The translations under genes and the position numbers were made by a program. DNA of 64,000 bases from Paenibacillus sp. HWE-109 (GTDB lineage: Bacteria; Bacillota; Bacilli; Paenibacillales; NBRC-103111). Below, piece after piece: positions 57,137 through 64,000 of the stretch; position 1 is the first letter of the stretch, and each line of letters starts with the position of its first letter. The stretch is from NCBI RefSeq assembly GCF_022163125.1, contig NZ_CP091881.1:1798001-1862000 (forward strand), in the 5' to 3' direction. Under the pieces are notes generated by a model. It did not search any database and was not told the DNA's origin. It saw only the letters and a list, made by a program, of their open reading frames with translations.

Positions 57137-58036
57137 ATGAATCGGATGGTTACGAAAGGGTTTGCCAAACATTATTATCTTATGCTGCTTCCAGGCTTTA
57201 TCTGGTTGACGCTATTCAGCATTGTCCCTATGTTCGGAATCGTGATTGCTTTTCAAGATTTTAATCCAGGGTTAGGCATGTTTCATTCGGATTGGGTTGG
57301 GTTGGAAAATTTTCGGTATATGTTTACGCTCAACGATAGCAAAACCGTCTTTGTTAACACGCTGTTTATTGCTGTTATGAAAATTATTGCGAACATGATC
57401 GTGCCGCTTGTCTTTGCACTGATGCTGAATGAATTGCGGATTGCCATCTTAAAAAGATGGGTGCAAACGATTGTTTACTTGCCGCATTTCTTATCGTGGG
57501 TCATTCTTTCGGGCATCCTTTTGGACGTATTGTCTTATAAAGGTCCTGTAAACGGAATTTTGGGCATCTTTGGCATCAGCCCGACCTTATTTTTTGCCAA
57601 GGCGGAATTGTTTCCTTTTATCATTGTAGGCAGTGATGTTTGGAAGGAATTTGGGTTCAATACGATTATCTTTTTGGCCGCTTTAACCGGTATTAATCCT
57701 TCACTCTACGAAGCTGCGGCGATAGATGGCGCATCGCGTTGGCAGCGATTATGGCATGTCACGCTCCCCGGCATCATAACGACGGTTATCTTGCTTTCTG
57801 TCCTCAGTTTGGGCAATGTGCTTAACGCAGGTTTCGATCAAATTTTTAATCTGTATAATCCACTCGTGTATTCAAGCGGTGATATTATTGATACCTGGGT
57901 CTATCGGACAGGATTGCTGAATTTACAATATGGACTGGCCACGGCTATGGGATTATTGAAATCGGTCATTAGTTTTGTACTAATTACGACGTCCTATTTT
58001 CTAGCTGCTAAGTTTGCAAATTATCGTATTTTTTAA
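57137..58036 (+). CDS. Sugar ABC transporter permease (LplB type)
   Basis: A 299-residue permease with EAA loop (YEAAAIDGASRWQRLWHVTLP). ATG 57137 gives an MNR start like its paralogue at 36158; ATG 57128 is possible. It pairs with the 58054 product and takes substrate from the 55352 protein. Confidence 0.92.
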   Translation: MNRMVTKGFAKHYYLMLLPGFIWLTLFSIVPMFGIVIAFQDFNPGLGMFHSDWVGLENFRYMFTLNDSKTVFVNTLFIAVMKIIANMIVPLVFALMLNELRIAILKRWVQTIVYLPHFLSWVILSGILLDVLSYKGPVNGILGIFGISPTLFFAKAELFPFIIVGSDVWKEFGFNTIIFLAALTGINPSLYEAAAIDGASRWQRLWHVTLPGIITTVILLSVLSLGNVLNAGFDQIFNLYNPLVYSSGDIIDTWVYRTGLLNLQYGLATAMGLLKSVISFVLITTSYFLAAKFANYRIF

Positions 58037-58053
58037 TATAAAGGAGCATGACT

Positions 58054-58938
58054 ATGGTTAAAGAGACAACACTCGGCTCCAAAGCATTCGATCTTGTGCT
58101 CATCGTGCTGCTGGTCGGGATCTCCATCATGTGTGTGCTGCCATTGTGGTATACACTGGCCGTCTCATTGAGTGATAATGCGGCTGCTTCATCAGGGCAG
58201 GTCAGTTTATGGCCTGTGGGCTTTAATTTCAACTCGTATCAGGAGATCATGGGCGACAGCAAATTTTTCAATTCCTTCTGGATTTCCATTCAACGTGTCG
58301 TTCTAGGTTCGAGTCTCAATTTCGTCATTATTATTCTGATGGGTTATCCGTTATCCAAAAATGCCAAGGATTTGCCGTTCCGCAATGTGCTCATGTGGAT
58401 TCTGGTCTTCACGATGCTGTTCAACGGGGGATTGATTCCGTGGTATCAAACGGTCAAATCATTGGGTTTAATCAACAATATTTGGGCGTTGGTGCTTGGC
58501 AACAGTGTGCCGATTTTCAGTGTGATCTTGGTAATCAATTACTTCCGCAATTTACCTAAAGAGCTGGAGGAAGCTGCGCTTGTAGATGGGGCAGGTCCTT
58601 GGTACATGCTGATCCAAATATTTATTCCGTTAGCCGTCCCCGTTCTGGCGACTGTCACTTTGTTTAGCATCGTGTATCACTGGAATGAATTTTTTAACGG
58701 CCTTGTGCTGATGTCCAATGCGGATCATTATCCGCTGCAGACTTATATTCAGCAATTGGTCGTCATTGTCGACGCCAATACGATGACAGCGGAGCAAATT
58801 CAGAAGATGAGTGAGCTGTCCAACCAGACCTTGAACTCCGCCAAAATATTTATAGCGATGATCCCGGTTTTAGTGATTTATCCGTTTTTGCAGCGGTTTT
58901 TTATTCATGGGATCACGTTAGGATCGGTCAAGGAGTAG
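58054..58938 (+). CDS. Sugar ABC transporter permease (YtcP type)
   Basis: A 294-residue permease with EAA loop (EEAALVDGAGPWYMLIQIFIP) and C-terminus GITLGSVKE. ATG 58054 is favoured because AAGGAG (58041-58046) is seven bases upstream; ATG 58048 is too near. It completes the fourth transporter of the window. Confidence 0.92.
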   Translation: MVKETTLGSKAFDLVLIVLLVGISIMCVLPLWYTLAVSLSDNAAASSGQVSLWPVGFNFNSYQEIMGDSKFFNSFWISIQRVVLGSSLNFVIIILMGYPLSKNAKDLPFRNVLMWILVFTMLFNGGLIPWYQTVKSLGLINNIWALVLGNSVPIFSVILVINYFRNLPKELEEAALVDGAGPWYMLIQIFIPLAVPVLATVTLFSIVYHWNEFFNGLVLMSNADHYPLQTYIQQLVVIVDANTMTAEQIQKMSELSNQTLNSAKIFIAMIPVLVIYPFLQRFFIHGITLGSVKE

Positions 58939-59036
58939 GGCGGGGGTAGAACGCATCAGCTCCCAGCATTCCATTGCGTAACAGTTGTCTCATTGGAAAA
59001 TGCCTCTTTATCGCCGCCTAGGGTAATGGAAGATAG

Positions 59037-59160
59037 AGGATCTACGATCCCTCTAGAGTCGAATTTGCTCAGATGGCGGAGTTAGATAGATGGCTGGGAG
59101 AACGCGTAGAGTTGCTGCAAGGAAAAGTAGCTAGTTTGTTGGGCGATGCGGCATCATGTA
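59037..59160. repeat. Dispersed repeat family D, diverged copy
   Basis: It starts AGAGGATCTACGATCCCTCT, then TCGAATTTGCTCAG and GGAGTTAGATAGATGG, GGGAGAACGCGTAGAG and AAAGTAGCTAGTTTGTTGG. This follows the 51456-51745 and 52029-52145 copies. An inverted piece, AGAGGGATCGTAGATCCTCT, is at about 32368-32387. The open frame over this copy has no ribosome binding site and is not called a gene. The rest of 58939-59472 holds a GC-rich inverted repeat at about 59421-59462. Confidence 0.75.
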
Positions 59161-59472
59161 CGTCCAAAGTCATCCAGTCACCTGTCACCCATCAGTCAGC
59201 CATAGCTAACGAACTGTACGATGCTTATAGACGAGAAAATGGGCACTTTAGAAATTTAACGAACTGAAACGGCGTTATACAGTAATTATTAGGCGGAATC
59301 GTGATCATTTATGTGAAATAAAGCATGTATAATTCGTTATAAATTCAAATGTGCCCATTTTGATCAAATAAAGGTACTTGAGTTCATTAGTACTTCCGTG
59401 CATCAGGCTTTTCGTACACAAGGGGCTTCCCCCAAGGCCATTGGCCAGCAAGGGGAAAGCTCTACTTTCACG

Positions 59473-59673
59473 TCACGATTGATTTTCTGGCATCGCCGGA
59501 ATTTCTGTAATTTTCTCAGGTCGAACCTCAGGCACCTGTTTAGGCGTTATTTCGGGCGTAACCGCTGGTTGAAACTCTGGGGGGACATCCGGCTTGATTT
59601 CTGGGATGAGCTCCGGTGTAATCTCTGGAGTTTTCTTTTGCTCATTCGTATTATCGTTGGGAAAATTTGTCAT
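59473..59673 (-). CDS. Small proline/glutamate-rich repeat protein
   Basis: A 66-residue protein of unknown function. The start ATG 59673 has a very strong GAGGAGGAGGTG eight bases upstream on the minus strand, which argues it is real; the frame also contains a GTG at 59682. After a short Asn/Thr-rich N-terminus, residues about 17-60 are a degenerate PE(I/L/V)xP repeat (TPEITPELIPEIKPDVPPE and so on). It has no signal peptide, membrane segment or cysteine. Such extended PE-type repeats are usually linkers or unfolded tails. It lies alone, divergent from the PfpI-family gene. Confidence 0.55.
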   Translation of the reverse strand: MTNFPNDNTNEQKKTPEITPELIPEIKPDVPPEFQPAVTPEITPKQVPEVRPEKITEIPAMPENQS

Positions 59674-59825
59674 GTTGAACACCTCCTCCTCACCTTTTAC
59701 CCTTTCTATCGGTTTCAGAATCTGATTTTCCAGTTTTCTAACCGTTGTCTGTTATTTAAATAGCCAAAAAGGGTAATCGTATAAGGTAAGCATGTGAATA
59801 CATGTAAAAAGAGGAGTGGATCTAG

Positions 59826-60359
59826 ATGAAGATGATGGTCAAGAAAGTTGCTTTTCTACTCGCAGACGGTTACGAAGACTCAGAAATGAAGAATCCTTAT
59901 GAGGCGCTAACGCAAAATGGAACCGATGTTGTCATTATCAGTTTGGAAAAAGGCGCACTGCTAAACGGCAAGAAAGGCACGATTTCGTACACCTCGCATC
60001 TAGCCGCTGAGGAAGCGAATGCGGGAGACTATCAAGCTGTCGTGATTCCTGGAGGGAAATCTCCGGCCAAGCTGCTGGAGAATGAACATATTCTGGCTTT
60101 TGTCCAAAAAGCCGACCAAGCGGGCACGACGATCGCAGCGATCTGCCACGGGCCGCAAGTACTGGCCAAAGCCGGCTTGCTGCAAGGCAGGACGTTGACG
60201 GCTTACCCGGGAATTGCCGATGAGGTCAAAGCGGCAGGAGGCACTTTCGTCGACCAGGAAGTCGTGGTGGACGGCAATCTGATTACCTCGCGTACACCGG
60301 AGGACGAGCCGGCTTTTATTCAGGAGATCATTAATCGAATCGGCGTCGCGGCTTACTGA
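59826..60359 (+). CDS. PfpI/DJ-1-family type 1 glutamine amidotransferase-like protein
   Basis: A 177-residue protein of the DJ-1/PfpI superfamily. The nucleophilic elbow is AAICHGPQ (Cys107-His108), with the companion Glu17 in DGYEDSE. Bacillus relatives are stress proteins such as YfkM, acting as deglycases or proteases on damaged proteins. AGAGGAGTGGATC precedes ATG 59826. It is a single-gene unit ended by a strong terminator. Confidence 0.92.
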   Translation: MKMMVKKVAFLLADGYEDSEMKNPYEALTQNGTDVVIISLEKGALLNGKKGTISYTSHLAAEEANAGDYQAVVIPGGKSPAKLLENEHILAFVQKADQAGTTIAAICHGPQVLAKAGLLQGRTLTAYPGIADEVKAAGGTFVDQEVVVDGNLITSRTPEDEPAFIQEIINRIGVAAY

Positions 60360-60393
60360 TTTCAACGCGCGAATCCGGCGATGCTCTTAAATA

Positions 60394-60435
60394 AAGAAGT
60401 GTATAAGCCAGTGACGGCTTATACACTTCTTTTTT
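60394..60435 (+). terminator. Strong terminator after the PfpI-family gene
   Basis: AAGTGTATAAGCC pairs with GGCTTATACACTT around a six-base loop, followed by CTTTTTT. Confidence 0.9.
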
Positions 60436-60444
60436 GCCGGAAAG

Positions 60445-60705
60445 GTAGCTGAAAGTGCTACCTCGCGCGCGGAGGGAACTACAGTCCGCTATTCTAGCCA
60501 AAATTGCTCATATCGCGGGGGTGAGGGAACTATAGTCCGCTATTTTGCTATTTCAAGGCAAACTGAGCGTTTTTCGTGGAAATAAGACCCTATAGTTCCG
60601 CTAATACCCAAGCATCCCCGCTATTTGCCTAAATAGAGTCCTGGAGTTCCTTTAAATAAAAATTTTCCACTTTTAAGAGGGTCATCTCGTAAGAAGGCGA
60701 AGCCG
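60445..60705. repeat. Palindrome-rich dispersed repeat element, copy C
   Basis: It has GGAGGGAACTACAGTCCGCT (about 60471), GAGGGAACTATAGTCCGCTA (about 60523), then the inverse wording CCCTATAGTTCCGCTAAT (about 60588). AAATAGAGTCCTGGAGTTCC follows, and the element ends AGGCGAAGCCG (60705). It is the same layout as the 18108 and 30161 copies. Confidence 0.87.
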
Positions 60706-60721
60706 TTTTTACCAATGATCT

Positions 60722-61792
60722 TTATTTGGCCTCTAAACGGGCAATCTCCTTGCGAACGATAGGGGCAACTTTGGTGCCCAGCAGTTCAATAGCGCGGAGA
60801 ACCTCACGGTGCGGCATTGTGCCGACGTTCACATGCAGGAAGAAACGAGAGATGCCCAAGTTTTTGCGCAGCAGCAGAATTTTCTCTGCCACATATTCCG
60901 GATCTCCGACATAAAGCGCCCCGCGGAGGCTTCTTGCGGCATCGAATGTCGCCCTGTTGTAGCTTTGTCCCCAGCCGCGTTCACGTCCGATGACATTCAT
61001 TTGGGCTTGGGTTGGAGCGAAGAAGGACTCAGCAGCCTGCTCAGTCGTGTCGCTTACAAACCCATGCGAATGCGTTGCGATCTGCAGTTTGCTTGGGTCA
61101 TGCCCAGCGCGCACAGCGGCTTCTTTGTAGAGAGCGACCAAGGGAGCGAAGCTCTCTGGCATGCCGCCGATGATGGCGAAGGCGATCGGAAGTCCCAGCA
61201 TGCCAGCGCGCACAGCGGATTGGGCATTCCCGCCACTGGCAATCCATACGGGAAGCGGGCTCTGAACGGATCTGGGATAGACGCCCAGATTGTTAATGGC
61301 AGGGCGGTGGCCGCCGCGCCAAGTTACCTTTTCCGATTCTCTAATCGCGAGCAGCAGTTCCAGATTTTCTTCGAATAATTCGTCGTAATCCTCTAGGCTA
61401 TATCCGAAAAGCGGGAAGGATTCGACGAAGGAGCCTCGACCTGCCATGATTTCGGCGCGGCCATTCGAGATGCCGTCAAGGGTAGAGAAGGCTTGATAGA
61501 CGCGAACGGGATCATCAGAGGACAGCACAGTTACCGCGCTGGTCAGCCTGATATTCTTGGTCATGGCGGCCGCAGCAGCCAACACGACGGCTGGAGCAGT
61601 TCCCGCATAATCGGCGCGATGATGCTCGCCAATGCCATAGACATCCAAGCCTACTTGATCAGCCAGCACGATCTCCTCAACCGCATTGCGCAGTCGTTCG
61701 GCGTGACTCATCACCTCTCCGGTCTTTGGGTCTGGTGTTGTCTCTAAGAATGTACTAATTCCAATTTCCATGTTTGCTATTTGATCGGTCAT
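60722..61792 (-). CDS. LLM-class flavin-dependent oxidoreductase
   Basis: A 356-residue luciferase-like monooxygenase family enzyme with a TIM-barrel fold. Recognisable segments are the N-terminal MEIGISTF, GIGEHHRADY, LTSAVTVLSSDDPVRVYQAF, GRAEIMAGRGSF and IASGGNAQSAVRAG. It should use reduced FMN supplied by another protein. AAGGAGG precedes its start on the minus strand. It is downstream of the AHSA1 gene but separated from it by a terminator. Substrate unknown. Confidence 0.93.
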   Translation of the reverse strand: MTDQIANMEIGISTFLETTPDPKTGEVMSHAERLRNAVEEIVLADQVGLDVYGIGEHHRADYAGTAPAVVLAAAAAMTKNIRLTSAVTVLSSDDPVRVYQAFSTLDGISNGRAEIMAGRGSFVESFPLFGYSLEDYDELFEENLELLLAIRESEKVTWRGGHRPAINNLGVYPRSVQSPLPVWIASGGNAQSAVRAGMLGLPIAFAIIGGMPESFAPLVALYKEAAVRAGHDPSKLQIATHSHGFVSDTTEQAAESFFAPTQAQMNVIGRERGWGQSYNRATFDAARSLRGALYVGDPEYVAEKILLLRKNLGISRFFLHVNVGTMPHREVLRAIELLGTKVAPIVRKEIARLEAK

Positions 61793-61890
61793 ATAAGCTT
61801 GTCGCCTCCTTATCTAAGTTATAGTTTACTCGTTTTTTGTTAGTTTCTCAACTTTAGTAAGCAGAATGCGCGATAATCATCTGAACATAT

Positions 61891-61937
61891 AAAAAAAGAG
61901 CTATCCCAACAAGCCCAATGGGCCGTGTGGAAAGCTC
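61891..61937 (-). terminator. Terminator after the AHSA1 gene
   Basis: On the minus strand GAGCT(T) and (T)AGCTC flank an inner GCCCA-AT-TGGGC-like pairing, followed by a seven-T run. Confidence 0.75.
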
Positions 61938-61954
61938 CTTTATAGAACCAATTC

Positions 61955-62464
61955 TTATTGAAGGGACTGCAAGTGCTCGGATAAGCGATCCCAAGTTTCT
62001 GTGATACCTTGCTCCATACCCATGTCCATTACCTTCTGCAGTGCTTCCTCAGACGCATATTTAGAACGGCTGATCAATTTTGTTTTCCCATCGTGCTCTT
62101 CAAACAACATGCTAATTTCACTGGATGGCAGATCTTCCTTTACGTTGCCCTCGGCATCTGAAAAGAAGTCGACATAGTCGATTTTTTCAGCTGGGACGAT
62201 GTCGCCATAAACGGCTTTGCCCCAAGATTCATAACCGTAAAAATCACCTTGGTTTTTATCCATACATTTCATGCAATAGTGCCAGACTCCGCCCGGGCGG
62301 AAGTCGACCGTGCAAACGGTAACTTCCCAGCCGCGAGGTCCCCACCAATGCTTCAAATGTTCAGCCTCTGAGAATGCTTTGAAAACAAGTGCACGAGGAG
62401 CTTGGAATTCACGCTCAAGAATAAGGACTTGACCTTCTATTTTAGTTATCATTTTGGATGTCAT
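61955..62464 (-). CDS. AHSA1/SRPBCC-domain protein
   Basis: A 169-residue single-domain protein of the START-like AHSA1 family (LEREFQAPRALVFKAFSEAEHLKHWWGP near the N-terminus, ITETWDRLSEHL at the end). Such proteins bind hydrophobic small molecules. In Firmicutes they are often paired with an ArsR-type repressor, as here: its start overlaps the end of the ArsR gene by 23 bases. AGGAGG precedes ATG 62464. Confidence 0.92.
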   Translation of the reverse strand: MTSKMITKIEGQVLILEREFQAPRALVFKAFSEAEHLKHWWGPRGWEVTVCTVDFRPGGVWHYCMKCMDKNQGDFYGYESWGKAVYGDIVPAEKIDYVDFFSDAEGNVKEDLPSSEISMLFEEHDGKTKLISRSKYASEEALQKVMDMGMEQGITETWDRLSEHLQSLQ

Positions 62465-62813
62465 TGCGGATTCCTCCTGAGTTTGAATTGGTTTTGTGTT
62501 CTTTTAACTTTAGTTTCTGCAGGTAATTCTCCAAGGCGTCAAATCGCTCATCCCATACTACCCGATATGTTTTGAGCCAAGCATCCAACTCCTGAAAGGG
62601 GTCCAGGCGTAGCTTGTAGTTGCGCCGATTTGCCATGGCCTGAACTTCGACGAGTCCGGCATCGAGCAGTACGCGCAAATGTTTCGAGGCTTGCGGTTGC
62701 TGGAGTTCAAGCCGTTCGGCGATTGCCCCAACGGGCAGAGGGCCGTCCAGTAGCAGCTCCACAATACGCAATCGATTAGGTTCAGCCAGCGCGCTAAATG
62801 TCGTTATATCCAT
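62442..62813 (-). CDS. ArsR-family transcriptional repressor
   Basis: A 123-residue winged-helix protein (FSALAEPNRLRIVELLLDGP, VGAIAERLELQQPQASKHLRVL). It lacks the classical metal-binding cysteine motif, so it is probably a non-metal sensor, as usual for regulators paired with AHSA1 proteins. Its promoter at 62926-62955 contains palindromes likely to be its own operator, implying autoregulation. Confidence 0.92.
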   Translation of the reverse strand: MDITTFSALAEPNRLRIVELLLDGPLPVGAIAERLELQQPQASKHLRVLLDAGLVEVQAMANRRNYKLRLDPFQELDAWLKTYRVVWDERFDALENYLQKLKLKEHKTNSNSGGIRNDIQNDN

Positions 62814-62925
62814 AGTTGTGATGTTCCTTAAATGAATCGAGTGTCTTCAAGTCTCGGTCTCTGTGTTTGGGTCCCTTCATATCAGGCCACCTCGTTTCTT
62901 AGGTATGTACCGTCCTTGTATTCAT

Positions 62926-62963
62926 AATATACCCCGAATGGAATATTCCTGTCAAGGAATATT
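62926..62963 (-). promoter_or_regulatory. Promoter and probable operator of the ArsR/AHSA1 operon
   Basis: On the minus strand TTGACA (62950-62955), 18 bp, then TATATT (62926-62931). The -35 is flanked by GGAATATT (62956-62963) and AATATTCC (62942-62949) in inverted orientation. The palindrome GGAATATTCC also lies at 62940-62949. A dimeric ArsR protein bound there would cover the -35 box. Confidence 0.7.
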
Positions 62964-62983
62964 GTTGGAGAAAGATTAGGATT

Positions 62984-63017
62984 GGGAAAACCCCCTCAGT
63001 CATCGGATGAGGGGGTT
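62984..63017 (-). terminator. Terminator after the Ger(x)C gene
   Basis: AACCCCCTCA (62989-62998) pairs with TGAGGGGGTT (63008-63017). On the minus strand the stem is followed by TTTTCCC. Confidence 0.75.
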
Positions 63018-63019
63018 TC

Positions 63020-64000
63020 TTACGATTCCGGGGATTTCACCCAAGGAGAATACAAGTTCCTGGACGTTCTTCGGAGCTTGGCTTTCACTTGAACTTCAAG
63101 ATCAGCATGCGGTAAGATCGTCTCCTCCCATTGATCCTTGATTTGTTTCCACTGTTTGGGATTTCTGTCTTCCAGACTATTGCCGAAAGCAAAAATATCT
63201 GATTTATAATCGACAGCTATTTTTCGGAAAGCCACTTTCACTTCGTTTTCGACCTTTTTGGCGAATTGTCCCTCTAAATAGGCAATCGATTTCTCATCTG
63301 TTTTGAACGTAGTGCTCGCTTTGTCGCCAATATTGAATTCCAATGCAATATGAATGCGGATGGAAGCTTGGCCATCTTGATAGGTAACCCTCCTGACGCT
63401 CTTTTTCTCTCCCGCTAATTCTAGCGATATGTGGCAATCCTTTTCGTTCTGGCAGGGGACTACAACGATCGCAGATTTCAACTTTTCTATTGCCCAGAGA
63501 AAACCTCGTGTCTCCTGACCGCTCAACGTTCCAGCAAGTTGACCATTATGAAATACGGCTGAGCCGGAAGCGTAGAATAAGGAGGATTGATGGGTATCTT
63601 TTCCTTAGTAAGGCTTCATGCCGACTATGGATTTTACATAATCATTTTGTTCGATTAAATGGAGAATCGGCATGAAAGGCTGGCCGCCGATAGGTTCCGC
63701 AAGCTTGCGAAGGAATTCAGTTAACAATACTTTGCTGGATTTTCCTTCCAAATCGGTATTCAGCAAGAGGTCTTTCATATATCTTGAAGATAGGGTAGAA
63801 ATATCAGGACTGGATTCCAGTAAATCCAGCGCACGTCCACTCACCATAGCGATATTAGCGGTCCCACGGAGTTCGGGGTCTGATGAGAAGAAGTCCAAGT
63901 ATTGACGTGTATTGGTTTTAGCCGCTTGTTCCCCGATCAAGAGCACCTGCAAGTGAGCCCAGAAGAGCTTTCTTCCGGTGATTTTAATATAATTGCGCGC
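63020..64000 (-). pseudogene. Ger(x)C-family spore-germination lipoprotein gene with in-frame stop, 5' end outside window
   Basis: Read on the minus strand the frame is open from the window edge (64000) to a TAA at 63605-63607, and then continues in the same frame to 63020. The upstream part matches the Ger(x)C N-terminal region (AHLQVLLIGEQAAK, FFSSDPELRGTANIAMV, LEGKSSKVLLTEFLRKL). The part after the stop reads FYASGSAVFHNGQLAGTLSG, then the C-terminal domain (RIHIALEFNIG, WKQIKDQWEETI). Both belong to one Ger(x)C protein, so a single nonsense codon breaks it. No frameshift is needed. Ger(x)C proteins are the lipoprotein part of nutrient germinant receptors. It is either a recent pseudogene or a sequencing error. 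Confidence 0.82.

Noticed and set aside
59073..59267. 64-residue open frame starting MAELDRWLGERVELL
   Set aside because: It lies on a dispersed-repeat copy, has no ribosome binding site, and the other copies do not keep the frame.

Overview
The window looks like a chromosomal stretch from a Paenibacillus-type Gram-positive bacterium. The basis is the combination of YesM/YesN-type two-component systems, many sugar ABC transporters of the LplA/LplB/YtcP kind without their own ATPase, lipoprotein binding proteins, strong AGGAGG-type ribosome binding sites, S-layer-homology anchoring, a Ger(x)C spore-germination gene and an AHSA1/ArsR pair. No rRNA, tRNA, CRISPR array or phage region was seen.

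Layout. (1) 1-5127: the end of an argininosuccinate-lyase-like gene, then a tightly coupled operon of an amidohydrolase, a lipoprotein solute-binding protein and two sugar-type permeases. (2) 5128-8120: a gene-poor region with a 113-bp tandem repeat array split by a complete IS3-family element of 1,292 bp. (3) 8121-17938: an extracellular set. A secreted beta-helix protein carries FnIII, F5/8-type, cohesin, FIVAR and dockerin modules. A small SLH-anchored cohesin protein follows. After an AraC regulator comes a very large beta-propeller protein, also ending in cohesin, FIVAR and dockerin modules. (4) 18586-24007: a short-chain reductase, an unusual GntR/solute-binding-protein fusion regulator, and a second secreted propeller protein without anchoring modules. 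(5) 24291-29712: a histidine kinase/response regulator pair and two Gfo/Idh/MocA oxidoreductases, then about 300 bp of degenerate tetranucleotide repeat. (6) 30586-43572: an ABC transporter with its kinase and regulator, a GH42-like glycosidase, a large unclassified protein and an SGNH hydrolase. (7) 43791-51447: two paralogous binding proteins flanking one permease pair and a membrane-bound AraC-type regulator. (8) 52275-58938: another kinase/regulator/binding protein/permease/permease set. (9) 59473-64000: a PE-rich small peptide gene, a PfpI-family protein, an LLM oxidoreductase, an AHSA1/ArsR pair and a Ger(x)C gene with an in-frame stop.

How it works together. The window is dominated by sensing, binding, cutting and importing carbohydrate. 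Secreted propeller and helix proteins could be held on the cell surface by cohesin-dockerin contacts through the SLH protein. The four transporters would bring in oligosaccharides using a shared ATPase encoded elsewhere. Each cluster has its own membrane sensor and AraC-type activator, and glycosidase, esterase-like and oxidoreductase genes would process the sugars inside. Substrates cannot be named from the sequence.

Intergenic DNA is unusually rich in repeats. There is a 113-bp tandem family with hairpins, a palindrome-rich dispersed element at three loci, another dispersed family at five or more places, and a microsatellite-like block.
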